Below are positions 34,617-47,404 of a DNA stretch of 64,000 bases, in pieces; the first letter of the stretch is position 1; each line of letters starts with the position of its first letter. A model generated the notes under the pieces. The model did not search any database. It saw nothing but the letters and a program-made list of their open reading frames with translations, and had not been told where the DNA came from. The stretch spans positions 11,918,602-11,982,601 of the forward strand of contig OZ020257.1 of assembly GCA_963971285.1 (NCBI GenBank). Reading direction: 5' to 3'. The DNA is from Astropecten irregularis (lineage: Eukaryota; Echinodermata; Asteroidea; Paxillosida; Astropectinidae). The translations under genes and the position numbers were made by a program.

Positions 34617-35373
34617 ATTAAAGGTAATATCAAGCTTTGGCTTTTGAAAACGAAATGCAGATTCATGGGCAAAAATATCAAGGAAGATATGGTAACAGTC
34701 ATCTGTGAATTTGTGAAATTCCCAGTCCCATACGGTGCCCACTTTTTGAGAAAACAGTGAAAACCGTACGCCTACAATGTATACAGTATTTCTTCAATCT
34801 TTTACCATTATTTTCTTTCTTTAAACGATCAAAATTGTTTATGGTCATTGTTTTCACTCTTTTCTAGACAAATACAGCATTTCAGGCAGAAACATTTTAA
34901 CGGTATGTTACTACCATTACCATCTTTATACCCTGTAAGTTACATACATAGGTAAATTTGTGAAGATTTCTGTTTCGGTATGCTACCAAAGTATGATAGT
35001 ACCTTTTAAGGTAGTATCATACTTTGGTAAGAAACCCAAACAGAAATGTTCACAGATTTACGTATAACTTACAGGGTATGAAGATGGTGGTGGTAGAAAC
35101 ATACCGTTAACATTCTTCCGCCTGAAGTGGTGTATTTATCGAGAAATTAGTCAAACAACGACCAAATATCTTTTTGATCTTTTAAAAGATCAAAAATAAA
35201 ATAAAAGAGAAAAGACGTTAAATACTGTGGCTGTTTTTCACTGTTTTCTCAAAAAGTGAGCACCGTATGGGACTGAAATTTTCACAGATGACTGTTACTG
35301 TATCTGTCTTGTTATTTTTGCTCATGAATCTGTATTTCTTTGATAAAAACCAAAGTATGATATTACCTTTAAG
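34617..35373. mobile_element. Two family 3 MITEs in head-to-head orientation
   Basis: A minus-oriented copy (34617-35009) is followed directly by a plus-oriented copy (35010-35373), meeting at ATGATAGTACCTTTTAAGGTAGTATCAT. Together they make a large inverted structure. Both keep the GATCAAAA/TTTTGATC centre. Confidence 0.75.
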
Positions 35374-36314
35374 TACATGTGCGTATGCATGGATACTGGA
35401 TAACTCGAAGATTCATCATATGTACACAATCTTTGAGGTCCCTGTTCTGAGCTTAGTCCATCGGGGTAAGGGGAAAGGGGAAGTGAGTGAGGCAGCCAAA
35501 CAGTTTGGCTTGATACCGATCTGAATAAATTCACACAGCCATTTAATTCTCGCTCAATAATTGTACATTATATCCAGACCCATCCATCATCAGTATCGTG
35601 ACACCAAATTGACAGTTTGGGGGCAATGCACATTTACAATAAAAGATCCCCCGACCTAGTAATTAATGACAAGGGAGCTTGACGCTGGTATGGGAGACAG
35701 CTATGCAGAGTGCACTGACACATCCTGACACGAAGCCAGGACTATTATGGGTTGTGTAAATACGACCTATGCAATACTGCAGGTATACAGACATGTCATC
35801 ATAAATCACCTTTGGAATCGTGTGTTTTGCAAAAAGAAGAAAACTTGTCCTATCAAAAGGCAATGAATGAAGGATTTACACGTATTTCAGTCAGGCACCA
35901 GACAACAAATGAGCTATTCAGTCATTCCAATTTAATACCGAGTGTTTGGGAATGTATTTTTCCTAATATCATGTATTGTGTGCAATTATCAAGAAAGCCT
36001 TCAAAAGACCACACTGTATTAACCAGTTAACCAACTTTGAGCAAGTTGGGTCGTCAAGCCATCACATCTGTCCTTAACAATAGGGCTTACATGTTGTATT
36101 CTGACAGTGCTGAAGACCGAAACAAGGGAATTATGGGATTGGTCTTAATATCTCATCTCAGATAACAAATGATAGTCACTAGCCAGTCCAGCAATTAGTT
36201 TCTTTGATGTCAGATAGGTACTGGTCATTAAGAAGTTTTAACAACAATTTGTACAGTATTATTGTGCCTCTTATAATAAAATGGGTGTGTAATGTGCAAA
36301 GCGAAGAACTGTTT
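35374..36314. other. Intron 2 sequence, nothing recognised
   Basis: A 92-codon plus-strand frame at 35752-36030 has no recognised family. Confidence 0.4.
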
Positions 36315-36505
36315 GATTTTTTGGTTAGTGACCACACACAACAAATCTGAAAACATCCAGGAAAAAGCTGACATTTAGAAGTTCACAGAGCAGATGAACA
36401 AACAACTTAAACAAGGTGAAATTCTGAGTTAAAATCTAAAAAAAAAAAAAAAAAAAAAAAAAGAAAAAAAAGAATACAGATTAAAATCTGAAGTTTCACA
36501 ACCAT
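36315..36505 (+). repeat. Family 2 copy with internal poly(A) run
   Basis: Carries GACCACACACAACAAATCTG, GAGCAGATGAACAAACAAC and GAGTTAAAATCT, followed by an A run at about 36437-36471. Confidence 0.55.
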
Positions 36506-36739
36506 GACATATGGCAGTAAGGCACAATCACAATACATGTAAACAAAACAATCAAAGTCATATCATATGAATCCAGGTTATAAATGAATAGAAATGAATA
36601 ACTTTGGGCTACAAACATGGGAAATTGAAGTCCCAGACCCAGTGAGATTAGCCTAACCCTAACCCCCTATTGTATATAACTAAATGATACAAAATTTAAT
36701 CATCAAACAACCTCACAAGGGAAACTGACTGAGATTAAA

Positions 36740-36805
36740 GTCATTGAAAAGTGAATTACAAAAAATTGACTGGAGCGGGATTCGAACCAGTCACCTCCTT
36801 AACAA
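36740..36805 (-). mobile_element. tRNA-derived SINE, 3' part
   Basis: On the minus strand: GGAGGTGACTGGTTCGAATC, then CCGCTCCAGTCAATTTTTTG. The B-box and tail match the SINE at 37453. Confidence 0.6.
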
Positions 36806-37452
36806 AATTTGTTAATTTTCATTTTCATGTACATGTATGTGTAGTATACATGTGCATGTATCAATTGACTTGATAGATACTGTACACATAATGTATAATG
36901 CTAAACTCTAACATTGTACTTGTAATACCATTTAGGCCTATACGATTTACACCAACATATTTTCATCAGCCACGACTATTGTCACTTGATGACTGCATCA
37001 TCATCATCCTACATGTAGCATTCCTTCCACCAGCGAGTCCAGCAGTTACATACACTGTATATAACATCAATTCTAATTAGATTGTGATTCACTGGGAGCC
37101 AGCCCGCCTAATTTATTCAATCATGGAGGAATAAGTTCCTCCATGATCTAATTAACAGTCCCCGTTAATAGAATTAGAATCATTGTTCTCCAATTGAAAG
37201 GGAAACCACAAACAGTGTTTATTTAAAAGTCAATGCAAATGAAATTTCAGTACTGTATGGTATCACAGCAATCAAACTGTTAATCACCAGTGCATGTGTA
37301 GTGTACACGTTAGTAGACCTTGGCAAAGTACGTTATTAGTTCTGATGCCACAAATTATTGGTAACGATTGAAACTCGCTTCTGTATTTTTTTTTTAATTT
37401 AAAGGTGAGAAAGTTCTGAAGGCACAAATTATTGGTAACGATTGAAACTCAA

Positions 37453-37625
37453 ACTCATTTATTTGTATTGAAAAGTGAACAAAGAAAAATTGACTGTCCG
37501 AGCGGGATTTGAACCGGCGACCTCCTGAATACCGTACAGGCGCTTTACCAGCCCTACGTTGGTAGTGACCCCATAGTCAATTATCTTTGTTCGTTTGGCA
37601 GTCAGAAGCCAAGAAACAACACTTA
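37453..37625 (-). mobile_element. tRNA-derived SINE, fullest copy
   Basis: On the minus strand it starts with the TTCTTGGCTTCTGACTGCC block, then AACGAACAAAGATAATTGAC, a tRNA-like body with GGCTGGTAAAGCGCC, and the B-box arm GTCGCCGGTTCAAATCCCGC. It ends with the tail AGTCAATTTTTCTTTGTTC. Relatives lie at 33030, 36740 and 47688. A working tRNA is unlikely because the body does not fold into all four arms and the flanks are shared between copies. Confidence 0.75.
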
Positions 37626-37639
37626 TCTTTAATGACAAG

Positions 37640-40600
37640 AGTGAGAAGGGTCGTTTGGATCCTTGCATTATCTTTCTCAAAGACTTTACAACATGGTTAA
37701 ATTGCTGATTTTATTGTGCATGTTTTTTTAATACTTTATTTGTTAACTACTGTGTTCTTGTTTAACAACATTCTGCATTTAGACACATGCCCTAGTCACA
37801 ATGACAGCAACAGCAGAAAGGAATTCACATGTGGCTGAATTCCACATTAAGATTACCGGTAATCATCTTAACTTTGAGTTGTCCATCTTACCATAGTGAT
37901 TTGTATTGTGACATCACACGTTGCTTAGCGATAAGGATGGATTAACATTTTTGAGATCAATCTTAGTGTTTTGTGAAATTATCAACCCAGGACATTCTGT
38001 ATAACACCTAACGAGTGAGACTTTCTTTTTTGAGTGGTTGAATTTTAATATTTTTTTTTTCATTTTTCATTGCATGTGTCTTTAAATACCACATCGTCAT
38101 GGAAAAACAGATGAGCTGTTTGATATTGTGACATTCTGGAACAAATGACACCCACGGAATCGCCTTGGGTGCAGTGTATATCACCCCACCTCACCCTATG
38201 TACAAGAATGCATATACACAGCACCACCTGACACCATCCAACATGTCCAAGGACCATAAATATTACAACGTACATGAATCATTCTGTCTCATCACGCATA
38301 TGGCCAGTATGCCAAGCGTGTACACAACAGCAATGCGATTATCAACTCATTAACACGGCGGCTCGAGTCTTTTTTATCTACAGTGGCCCAGCTTCAATCT
38401 CCAATTGCTAAACACACATAGAGAATCTCATTAGCTGAAGAGCTGGACAGTATCAGTTTGGTGTACTCAATCGATGATGATTCACGATGCGAGTCCATTC
38501 AAGGAGAAACAATATCTTTCAGACATGGTGTGCAACTGTGCATTGTGTGTGTACAAGTTGGACAAACGAAGCAGCAAGTTTGGGATACATACAGTGCAAT
38601 CAACACCGATAATCTTGCATCAGGACTTTTTAAAATCAGTGTGTTCAGAAGCAGTACTATACGTGGGCTATCTTCGGTTTAAACCGAAATAGGTCTACCT
38701 ACTTGTGTCTGAATGGTCTATGTTAGACTGTTTTGGGTGCTGAAAAAGGTAAATCTTCAAAAACTTAGACCACCGAGGCCGGACGGTCTAGACTACGTAG
38801 ACCGGTCTACAAATGGGCCTTCACTTGACATCCGAACGGTCTACCTTAACCAAATCCGGTTGAGCTTGACCACGAGCGGGTGCATAACTCACCGGTGATT
38901 TATGTCACTACTTGTGAATAAAAGGAAGTTCGGTTTTGGAGTTATGACACATGTATGTGTGACCTACATGTAAACACAAGAGATAGGCAGTTTTCAATTT
39001 AACCCTGAATAGCATGAACACAAGGGGTTTGGGATGAAATGTTTACCTCCTGCTGTGACTACAAAGGTTTGACCTTTTTCGGTCTCCGCTGTCCTGTATC
39101 TGAACATACTCAGTGTTAATAGCAGCTTGCTCCCCCAAAATACTGGAAACTAGGGTCTGTGGGTAGATACAGTAGCAAAGCTGCCAACAAAATCTTATCT
39201 TACGTTACAGTTGAAACTTCTAAGCTATAAATCTTCTCAGCTCCCATGCATTGTTCCCTGTTTCTTCTTGAATAAAGTGAACGTGACGGCAAGGATTATA
39301 CTTCCAGTATTCAACCCACTTGTGCATTTTCTATTTCCTCCAGAAGAGAACAAAGGTAGTACAGAAGCTTTGAATTGACATCCACATTCCCAACATTTGT
39401 CAGATAAAGCATCTTTTGATACAAGGAAACAGCTCAACGGTTTTCCAAAACAGACGGCCTTCGCAAAAGTTTGTTTTCCCCGCATATCACAGAAAGATAC
39501 AATTGTATATACATGTATGGATGATCATGCATTGCAAGAAAGAGGGCAATATTTTAGCTTAATTCCTGAAAGGCACAAGGATATAAAAATTGTGCAACTT
39601 GGAGGAAGATGTCTTTCCTAGATAAAATAGGCCTACTCCATAGAGTTCCATCTTTTTTTTTACAACAACCACCACAACACAACAACACACGTTGGAGTAT
39701 TCTTCAACGACCTATTCAGCAAACACACCTGACGAGTGGCGGGAGACGGCCGAAAATTGTTAATCAAAAGTAAGTTACTACAGGGAAATATGGCTTTAAA
39801 AGAAGTTAGTATTACTAACGTCTTTTAAAGCCATATTTAAACTTATCAGGAGAAACCCTGTACAGTAGGTCAACAATATTATTAATTGTATCGATGATTC
39901 CATCTTTCCCTGATAGAAGAAGTCAGAAAAACTGAAAGACCCTGTATCTTGTGAATAAATATTATCTGAAACTTGTTTTAGTGTTCTGTATGATCGAAAT
40001 ATTCGAGTTGTGTAACTCACCCTATTAAAAATAAAAATAGTCAGTTTCAGTACAACAAATCAATGCAAACAGATTTGAGATGTTTAATTTATGATTTTTG
40101 AGCAACAAAGTTTCTAAAAATACATGAAGTTTTAAGATTATTGAAGGAATAAAGAGTTTTAAAATGTCTCTTTGTTTTGTTTTACATTTACTTTATAAAT
40201 AGTTCATATACCAATAAATGACATAGCAGCTTTAGGCCTAATGGCTATCAAGTTTGCATCCCCCAAAAACCCACATAACCATAGCTTTTTTAAGTCTTCC
40301 CCAGCAAAAGATTCTGAGACTTCATAATCACGCTTGATTCTCTGGAGCTGCAACTTTAATCCCTGGGCACCTGTTTGGAAGATTAATTTGCTATCATTTC
40401 TATTGTGAGTTCATTTTGATGAAGTGTACCGTAGTGTACGGGTACATGTACTGTACGTGTACATGTATGCAGAGACGCGACTCGACCTACATACAGTATG
40501 TATTATACAAGTTATTCAATTCTCTTTAACATACATACTGTACGTGTAGGGACAGTTAGAAAATGGGACATTTCAAACTGCTGACGTAACTGACACCACT

Positions 40601-40865
40601 TATTACCATACTGTGCATTAACAGTACCAGTAAAAAGAACGTGTCAATAAGTGTACTTTCAGTTTGTTTGTTTACTTCCTCGGTGCTGATTCTGCAGGCT
40701 GAATAGTATCATTGATAATACTGAAAGTTAAATTCAATGCAGCTTTATTTATCATTGTACAAGGGTGAAAGGTTTGAGAATTTGTAGTATTTGGTTTGCT
40801 CGCTTGAGTGCGGTATCAATTATAATACAGAATACAACATAAAAGGTGATGGCACTCAGAAATGT
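37640..40865. other. Intron 2 sequence, no gene seen
   Basis: No recognised protein or RNA family. A near-perfect short hairpin lies at 39787-39837. The stretch 38690-38880 has repeated GGTCTA/TAGACC words, including GTCTAGACTACGTAGACC. Confidence 0.45.
39787..39837. repeat. Near-perfect short hairpin
   Basis: The arms AATATGGCTTTAAAAGAAGT and ACGTCTTTTAAAGCCATATT pair with one mismatch around the centre TAGTATTACTA. The size is like a small RNA precursor or the remnant of a fold-back element. Confidence 0.7.
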
Positions 40866-40985
40866 TAAATGATACTTCGATGATGAGGACTAGAGAAGGC
40901 TAGTTGAAACATTGAGACCTTACAAGAGGTGTGAACGAAATAGTGCGAAAGTATGAACGATTCTTACATGGTGTTTCCGCAAACC
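40866..40985 (+). repeat. Hammerhead-like repeat copy
   Basis: Carries GATGAGGACTAGAGAAGGCT and AGTTGAAACATTGAGACC, then CGATTCTTACATGGTGTTTC. It shares all blocks with 20030-20170, and its stem GACTAG/CTAGT is intact. Confidence 0.55.
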
Positions 40986-41188
40986 TATCCACAGAATGTA
41001 CTTCGATAGTTTGGTATTATATGCACACTTACATTATTCTTTGACTCAATGAACAATTGAACGCTATTACATGTAGGGCGTACCAGGTTCACATTAACTT
41101 TTAAACTAATGCGTACATATACAATGTGTATGATGCATGTAAGAAATGAATTTCAGAGGAGCACAAATAGGCCTTACTTTACAGGCCT

Positions 41189-41359
41189 AATAGGGCTCCG
41201 CGCTTGTGAAGTCACATTCAGAAGTTCGGACAAATAAGTCGCACGTGGCCCCATTAACTTACACGTAAACGTTGTGATGTTTGTCCGAACATCCGGGTAA
41301 CTATAGCTGTCGATAACAAAGGGCGTATTCTATAAAAAGCTCGAGCGCGGAGCCCTATT
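41189..41359. mobile_element. Family 9 MITE
   Basis: The ends AATAGGGCTCCGCGCTTGTG and CTCGAGCGCGGAGCCCTATT are inverted. Inside are AAGTCGCACGTGGCCCC and CCGGGTAACTATAGCTGT. The interior is inverted relative to the copy at 29431. Confidence 0.85.
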
Positions 41360-41916
41360 CTAGCTGAATCAGGACTCAAAATGCAAAAATTGCACGAATG
41401 TCTCAAATTGAGGAACAACATGTATCCTAAATTCCTAACCTCTACATGTATGTGAATGATCATGGCCTGAATGACCTCAGTGAAGGGTACTGCTTACTGT
41501 AAGAGAGAGAAATTGAAATGGCAGAAGACAAATAAATCACGGTTTGAAGCCAGAAATATGATGAATCGGCCTTCAAACATAATTAATCAAATGTAACCTC
41601 TTCGACGACATGGTTCCTTTTAAACCCTAAAAACGAAAAGGCCAAATAATAAATTAAGGCCCATTATACATTTTGAACTGTATTTAGAACTGTATAATCT
41701 AGAAAAGATGTTAAAGACCACAAAGATAGCAGAAAACATATTGAGTTAATAATGCCGCTAGGCTCGGTTGAAAGGAATTATTTTTTCAATTTAATGTAAG
41801 CCCTCTATCTTCCCTTTTCTCTTGTGTAAAGGCAGGTTTTGGGAGGTAACCCTAGACCCCTTTCCCGCCTCTGGGAGACTGACTAGACTAAAATTGTATG
41901 GAGTGTCTCTGCCTCA

Positions 41917-41957
41917 GGGTGGGGGGTGGGGGGTGGGGGGGGGGTGGGAGGTTGGGG
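41917..41957 (+). repeat. G-rich run with G-quadruplex potential
   Basis: Successive runs of six or more G separated by single T on the plus strand. Confidence 0.8.
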
Positions 41958-42347
41958 CTCAGACAGTAGTGGTAACCAGATCCACTACCCCTCTGTTCAC
42001 TGTCAACTGGTGATAATGGACTACTAGATGGAGGGCGATGCGCTGACTAATGGGCCCGATATTGATATCAGGTGTGTGCTGATCAGCATTACAAGAGAGA
42101 GTAACACCAATACTCCCAATAGTTCTTTGTTCTAGCACCTCCCCACACATACATTGTAGAGCTGTGCACATTCTGTCTGTAAACTGCAGTGGAAATTGGA
42201 AGTAAATGGGTGGAGCTTGTACATGATATGATGTCACAATATACCGCCATGTTGGAGGCAAAACATTGGTGTCCCAAAGAAACATGAACACGTACATAAT
42301 GAATGTGTGCGTCAAGCAGATATGCGCACAATGAACTCTTTTAACCT

Positions 42348-42539
42348 CTAGACGAGAGTGCCGTACTCAGACGACGCCAATTGCAATGCAGCACGCTTTG
42401 CATTTTTACAAACCCTTTTCTTTATATCACCATACTGTTCAAGTATGTTGTCGAACGGTGTAAATGTAAAGCCAAGCATGGTTTTCTTCAAGGAAGGTCT
42501 TCCCTGTAATCTTGCCTTCCACTCGGCCTCTGTCCGCAC
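42348..42539 (-). other. Unassigned protein-like open frame in intron 2
   Basis: About 63 codons (TEAEWKARLQGRPSLKKTML ... AALQLASSEYGTLV) have a more protein-like composition than neighbouring frames and end in TAG at the CTCGTCTAG site. A stop lies directly upstream in frame and no splice signals are convincing. It could be a relic of a mobile-element ORF or chance. No family recognised. Confidence 0.2.
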
Positions 42540-42916
42540 CTCTCAAGGGTCTAACATGTCTAATATGCATGCTGATCGAGCGGTCTGATTTCTTTGCATT
42601 TGCGTCACTCTTCACAAACATGTGATGTACATGTATATTCCCTGTTTATTTCAGGTTTTATTTGTTTCATTCTTAACTTATTAAAATCACAAAGACGAAC
42701 CGATGATGTACTGACTAATTTGGCAATTTTGTATTAACTTATAGCAAAGAATTTTTTTCTTCTTCTTAACTCACTCCAAAATCTGTTAATTTCCCAGACA
42801 AAAACAAAATAGATTAAACTTTAGCGAACATTGGAAGTCTGCTCAGATCCGACAAAGTTGAGTGCTGTTCTCAACATGTACATGTACGACAGTATACATG
42901 TATCATGCTTTTCCTT

Positions 42917-43263
42917 AAATGTACAGTACAGGATTGGTAACATACCCAAACAGAAATGTTCACAGATTTTATGTATAACTTTCAGAGTATGAAGATGGTG
43001 GTGGTGGAGACATACCATTAAACCATCTCCGCCTGAAATGGTGTATTTATCCAGAAATTAGTCAAACAAAGACTAAAAACAGTTTTGATCTTGTGTAAGA
43101 TCAAAACCATTCTTTAGTTTTATAAGAAAAATTGAGTCGTTTTTTCACTATTTTCTTGTGACTCATGTCCGATTGAGGTCAAATGTTCACAGGTTTATTA
43201 TTTCATGTAGGCCTACATGTTGGATGCTGTGAGTGCTGTTCTGTGACCATTATGTATTAAACC
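42917..43263 (+). mobile_element. Family 3b MITE
   Basis: Begins ACAGTACAGGATTGGTAACA and carries CAGAAATGTTCACAGATTT, CCTGAAATGGTGTATTTATC, TTTTGATCTTGTGTAAGATC and GTGACCATTATG near its right end. Confidence 0.7.
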
Positions 43264-43734
43264 TTTAAATACATTATTTCCCCTTTCTGCAATTTGGATA
43301 AATTTGATGCGCCAGACAGTGCATCTTTAATATTTTCCCTTCCAGATCTGTCTCCATCTCCACTACACTGGAACCCCCTGAGGGTGACCAGCTCCTGCAT
43401 TGATGCACTGATGATCACTCTAGCCCAGGGAGAGAGATAAGCTTCCAATGAAATAAAAATGAGTCAACTTCAGATTAAAGGACGAAATCAAGACATGGCG
43501 AGGAGAAGAGGAAGGGTATCCAGTAAAAGAAGAATTGGATTTACCGGTAACTGCATTTCTGGTTCAATCTTGACATCATTACACAAAAATTGAATCCAAA
43601 TGAGTACAAGTACTGTTAACTTTATTTTCTTAAAACGTTCTCCAAGTTGACAATAATAATAATAATACATGTATTTGGAAACTAGTCATCCTGATTAAAA
43701 GCTAGTGTGCTGAATTGTGAAGGATGGTGCTATA

Positions 43735-44010
43735 TAACGTGATCGAGTAGCAGCTAGGCTTTCATGGGTGCCCTTTGGCAGCCAGCCACATCAACCCACA
43801 TCATGGAGCACAGCCTGAGATTAAAAGTGTTTGATTTTGTGGAGGGAGGAAAGCCAGATCACCCGGAGAAAAACCCTTGTAGCATAGGAGAGAACCAACG
43901 CACAACTCTACTTACATGACTCACATTATCATTACCCAAGCTGGGATCGAACCCGGGCCACATTGTTGAGAAGCGAGTGCCTCTTGCACTTGCAACCTAC
44001 ATGTATGCTC
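43735..44010 (-). mobile_element. tRNA-derived SINE
   Basis: On the minus strand it has a head with CCGGGTTCGATCCCAGCTTG, then TTGGTTCTCTCCTATGCTAC, then GGGTTTTTCTCCGGGTGATC and TTTCCTCCC. A tRNA-like head followed by a TTTTCTCCGGGT..TTTCCTCCC block is a design seen in several marine-invertebrate SINEs. Confidence 0.7.
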
Positions 44011-44019
44011 CCCATTCCA

Positions 44020-45262
44020 ATCATTTTGCAACTGTGACAAATCATGGATTCTTATTCAAAATTGTAAATTAACATGAAGTACACGTTTTTTGTAAGTAAC
44101 ATAAATATGCATCCATGTACAGTATACTCTTTAAGCCGGGTTCATATACAGTGTCCTGCGAATTGCGATGCGACATGAATTTTCTTGCACTGCAATATGA
44201 AGATTGAAGAACAGTGCTTGCTGAGTGTTGCATGTTTGATAATCAACTGATATTCATGTTCGTACTTCGTACACCTGATACCTTTGCACCAAAAACTGAG
44301 AACCTAAATTGGCTGCTCGCGTTTTACGTAAATTATCAATTTGTCATTTTCTAGAAAAACTTCACAAACATCAAACATTTGTGAAACAACATTCTGGATA
44401 TCAAGATACAGTAATTACAGATTTGCGCAAATTTTTGTGATCACTTTAACTGCTGCTTCTGAAGTGCTTATAAATATAAATTTATACAGTGTATGTTCAT
44501 GAACACATAGCAGTGGAACTGTCTGGAAATTCTTTTGCTTTGTAAGTTCAACCATCTATAGAAATAAACTTATTCAAAACTAACAAGTCTACACAAGTCT
44601 GTGTACTGAACGTGTGCATACTGAATTACCTCTGTAATACTGTTACACATAAGGGAAAAAAAAATATTATACAGTACACCGATCTTCAATGCTTGGGAAA
44701 GTCACTGGATGAATGCGATTCAAAAGATGCACTCGATCGACCAAAAATGACAATTATCAAGAACGGGCCTTTTGTGCCTGGAATTTATCCCGTCTCGTTC
44801 GTCATCCAAGAATGTAACAATGGACTGTACTAGGCTGGCTGGGTCTGTTACTCCCACGGAACAAGGTAGGCCTATTTGACTGCAGATTCAGAAGGCTCAA
44901 TTGCTGCATGCAATGACCTCTGGCTGTGACTGTGAGGGTGTGTGTTGGTGGTTCTCACGGCAGTTTACGCATGATTGCTGACTATGTTTCACCCAAACTG
45001 CATTATTTACATCAAAGATGCAAACCTGCAAGTGCATGCATACATGTATGTACATGTAACACAATACTGTACAATGTACATGAACATGTCGTATGTGTAC
45101 AGGAATGCACATTTCAAAGTCACTTTGCTGAATTTGGTGTCGGATTTTGGCTTCTGTTGAGTACAATAAGTAAATATGTACAATGCACAATTATATCATA
45201 CACACATGTACATATGTATAGGGCCTATGTAAAGTGTGTCAAAAATTCAGTAAAAATTAAAG
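44020..45262. other. Intron 2 sequence, nothing recognised
   Basis: Several TACATGTA runs occur. Open frames are short and without recognisable families. Confidence 0.4.
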
Positions 45263-45842
45263 GTACAGTACAGGATTCAACTGTACAGGATTGGTAACAT
45301 ACATCATGTACCCACACAGAAATGTTCACACATTTATACCTTTCAGGATATGAAGATGGTGCTGGTAGAAACATACCGCGCCTGAAATGGTGTATTTATC
45401 CAAAAATTATTTCTATTTCTATTTTTATCTATTCATCTCATCCAACAGCAATACATGTACAATGCCAATAACAGGGGAGATATTTAGAGAAAGGAAAATA
45501 AAAACTAAATAAATAAATATTTTGTTCACTCACTTTATGTAATATTTAAACACAATAAATAAATTTATAAATATATAGATTTATAAATAAACCTCTTCAT
45601 AAAACACATCTTATTATGACATACATGTACTGTACATGTACATATCTTATGAATTAGTCAAACAAAGATTGAAAACAGTTTTGATCTTGGGGTAAGATCA
45701 TTTACCATTCTTTATGTTTTACATGTATAAGAAAAATTGTGTCTCGTTTTCCCGCTATTTTCTCGTGACTTAGATGAGCTCAACATGTTGGATTAGACAG
45801 AGTGTGAGTGCTGTTCCTTGACCTTTACCAATACCTTTTAGT
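45263..45842 (+). mobile_element. Family 3b MITE with internal insertion
   Basis: Family 3b phrases flank a foreign AT-rich stretch of about 240 bp (about 45405-45650), which separates CCAAAAATTA from GAATTAGTCAAACAAAG. Confidence 0.65.
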
Positions 45843-45999
45843 TAATGATTTGTCTTTTATGTACAGTGTATGTGTGCAGGTATTTATTTATAAGTAAATT
45901 GCAGGAGAAAGAAGGCTAACATTTTTAATGTTGTATATTTGGAGTAAGGACAGGGCTATTCATCACGGTAGATAAGGAAAAAGGTGAATAAATGTCATG

Positions 46000-46056
46000 T
46001 TGCGTTACTGGTAGCAACGTTTCGGCTGCTGGAACTGCTAGCCATCATCAGGCAAC
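46000..46056 (-). ncRNA. Hammerhead-ribozyme-like motif
   Basis: On the minus strand: GTTGC, CTGATGA, a GGCT/AGCC stem around GCAG, GAAAC, a GTT/AAC stem-loop, then GCAAC. CTGATGA and GAAA are the two invariant core strings of hammerhead ribozymes, and flanking GTTG/CAAC could form stem I. The triplet before the cleavage position is not the usual NUH. Such motifs are known in Penelope-type and related retroelements, which have not been recognised here. Confidence 0.35.
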
Positions 46057-46894
46057 TAAAGAACTGAAGAACTGGATGCTGCATTAAATTTCTACATGCC
46101 TCTACAAATGTTGTACCATCATGAAATCTCGGTATAAATGGATGAGAATATCATAATATGTAAGGTATGTATACAAAACATGGGTGTCACTCACATTTAT
46201 GTAAAATTATTCACGAAAAGGAAATATATAATATAATAAAGTTAATTATACGTGTAAACCAAAAATGTCCACGAACATGTCATGCAAGAAAAGCAGATCA
46301 GCTACATTGTTGTTGCTGTTCGCAGACAAAGTTCTGTGGTAGTAGACTGATCACCATCAGAAGTCAACCATGCCATGGCTATACAAGCAATCAAATACAG
46401 TGTACTTCTCAAAACTGGACAAAAAATAAAATCACATCCCTGTCTGCCTACGTACCCGCACCAGACAGCTGTTACAATCTTGCACGTGGCGCTAGCTACA
46501 GCCACCACAAGCCATCACCCTAAAAACCAGGTTGTCCATTACATTTAGACCAAATCTGTCTGTCTGTATGCGGAACATGTAGGCTGTGTAGACCGGTAAT
46601 TGACATGATTGAATCTGATACGTGTACATGTAGGCCTAAATCAAACCGGCACCACGGTTAATCACCAATGCCACAATTTGCATTTAGTGTAATATTAATT
46701 TAATGAAGGCCTATCGTTATACTGATGGAGTGAGCACTCTACACATACACCTGAATGTAATGCCAGCTACTGTTGCCAATGTATGTACATGGACTAACAG
46801 CATAATGTACCATATCAGAATGCTTTTCAAAGACTCTCTGGAACTGCGCTCTTTTAAAGAGGCAAGGTACATTTTTTTAAAGCATAAAACATGC

Positions 46895-47280
46895 CAGTAG
46901 GAACACCTGAACGGGCACAAAGGCAATGACCAAGAGCACCAAGGCAATGGCCAGGGCAGGGGGTACCAGGGCAATATAATAACAGGCACCCAGGCAATGA
47001 CCAGGGGGCACCCTGGCAATGACCAGGTGTGTCATGACTATGATTTGAGATGCCCAGGCAATGACAGAGGCGCAAAGGTACAGTGAATGACCAAGGGCAC
47101 CAAAACGATGACCATGGGCACACACAAAATGACCAGGGGCACCAAGGTAATAGCCAAGGACATCAAGACAATGACCTTGTGCATCCAGGAAATTGGAGAC
47201 TGTACATGTACCAAGGCGGAGGGTACCAGGGATGGTAGTAGGTACCAGGGATGCCAAGTCCACAGCGACTGACACCTTAA
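46895..47280. repeat. Diverged minisatellite (AATGACCAGGGGCACC unit)
   Basis: Many imperfect copies of a unit close to CAAGGCAATGACCAGGGGCA follow one another, at roughly 25-30 bp spacing. Open frames through this stretch are a by-product of the repeat. It begins about 125 bp downstream of kinase exon 2, in intron 2. Confidence 0.8.
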
Positions 47281-47404
47281 GTATGTGAAGTTCAGTCTAA
47301 GTCTAAGGAATTATGTGAAGATATAACCCTGACCAGGCTTCCCACAAAATGTCACAACCCAAGTCAGGTTTTGGATTATTTAGGGGGTGTTTTAGTTGAC
47401 TTAC

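Noticed and set aside
37490-37575. Functional tRNA gene on the minus strand
   Set aside because: The B-box arm is good, but the body does not fold into a cloverleaf. The flanking head and tail are shared with other copies, which marks a SINE.
46877-47275. 132-codon repetitive frame and its opposite-strand partner as genes
   Set aside because: Translation of a minisatellite. Frames on both strands are open only because of the repeat.
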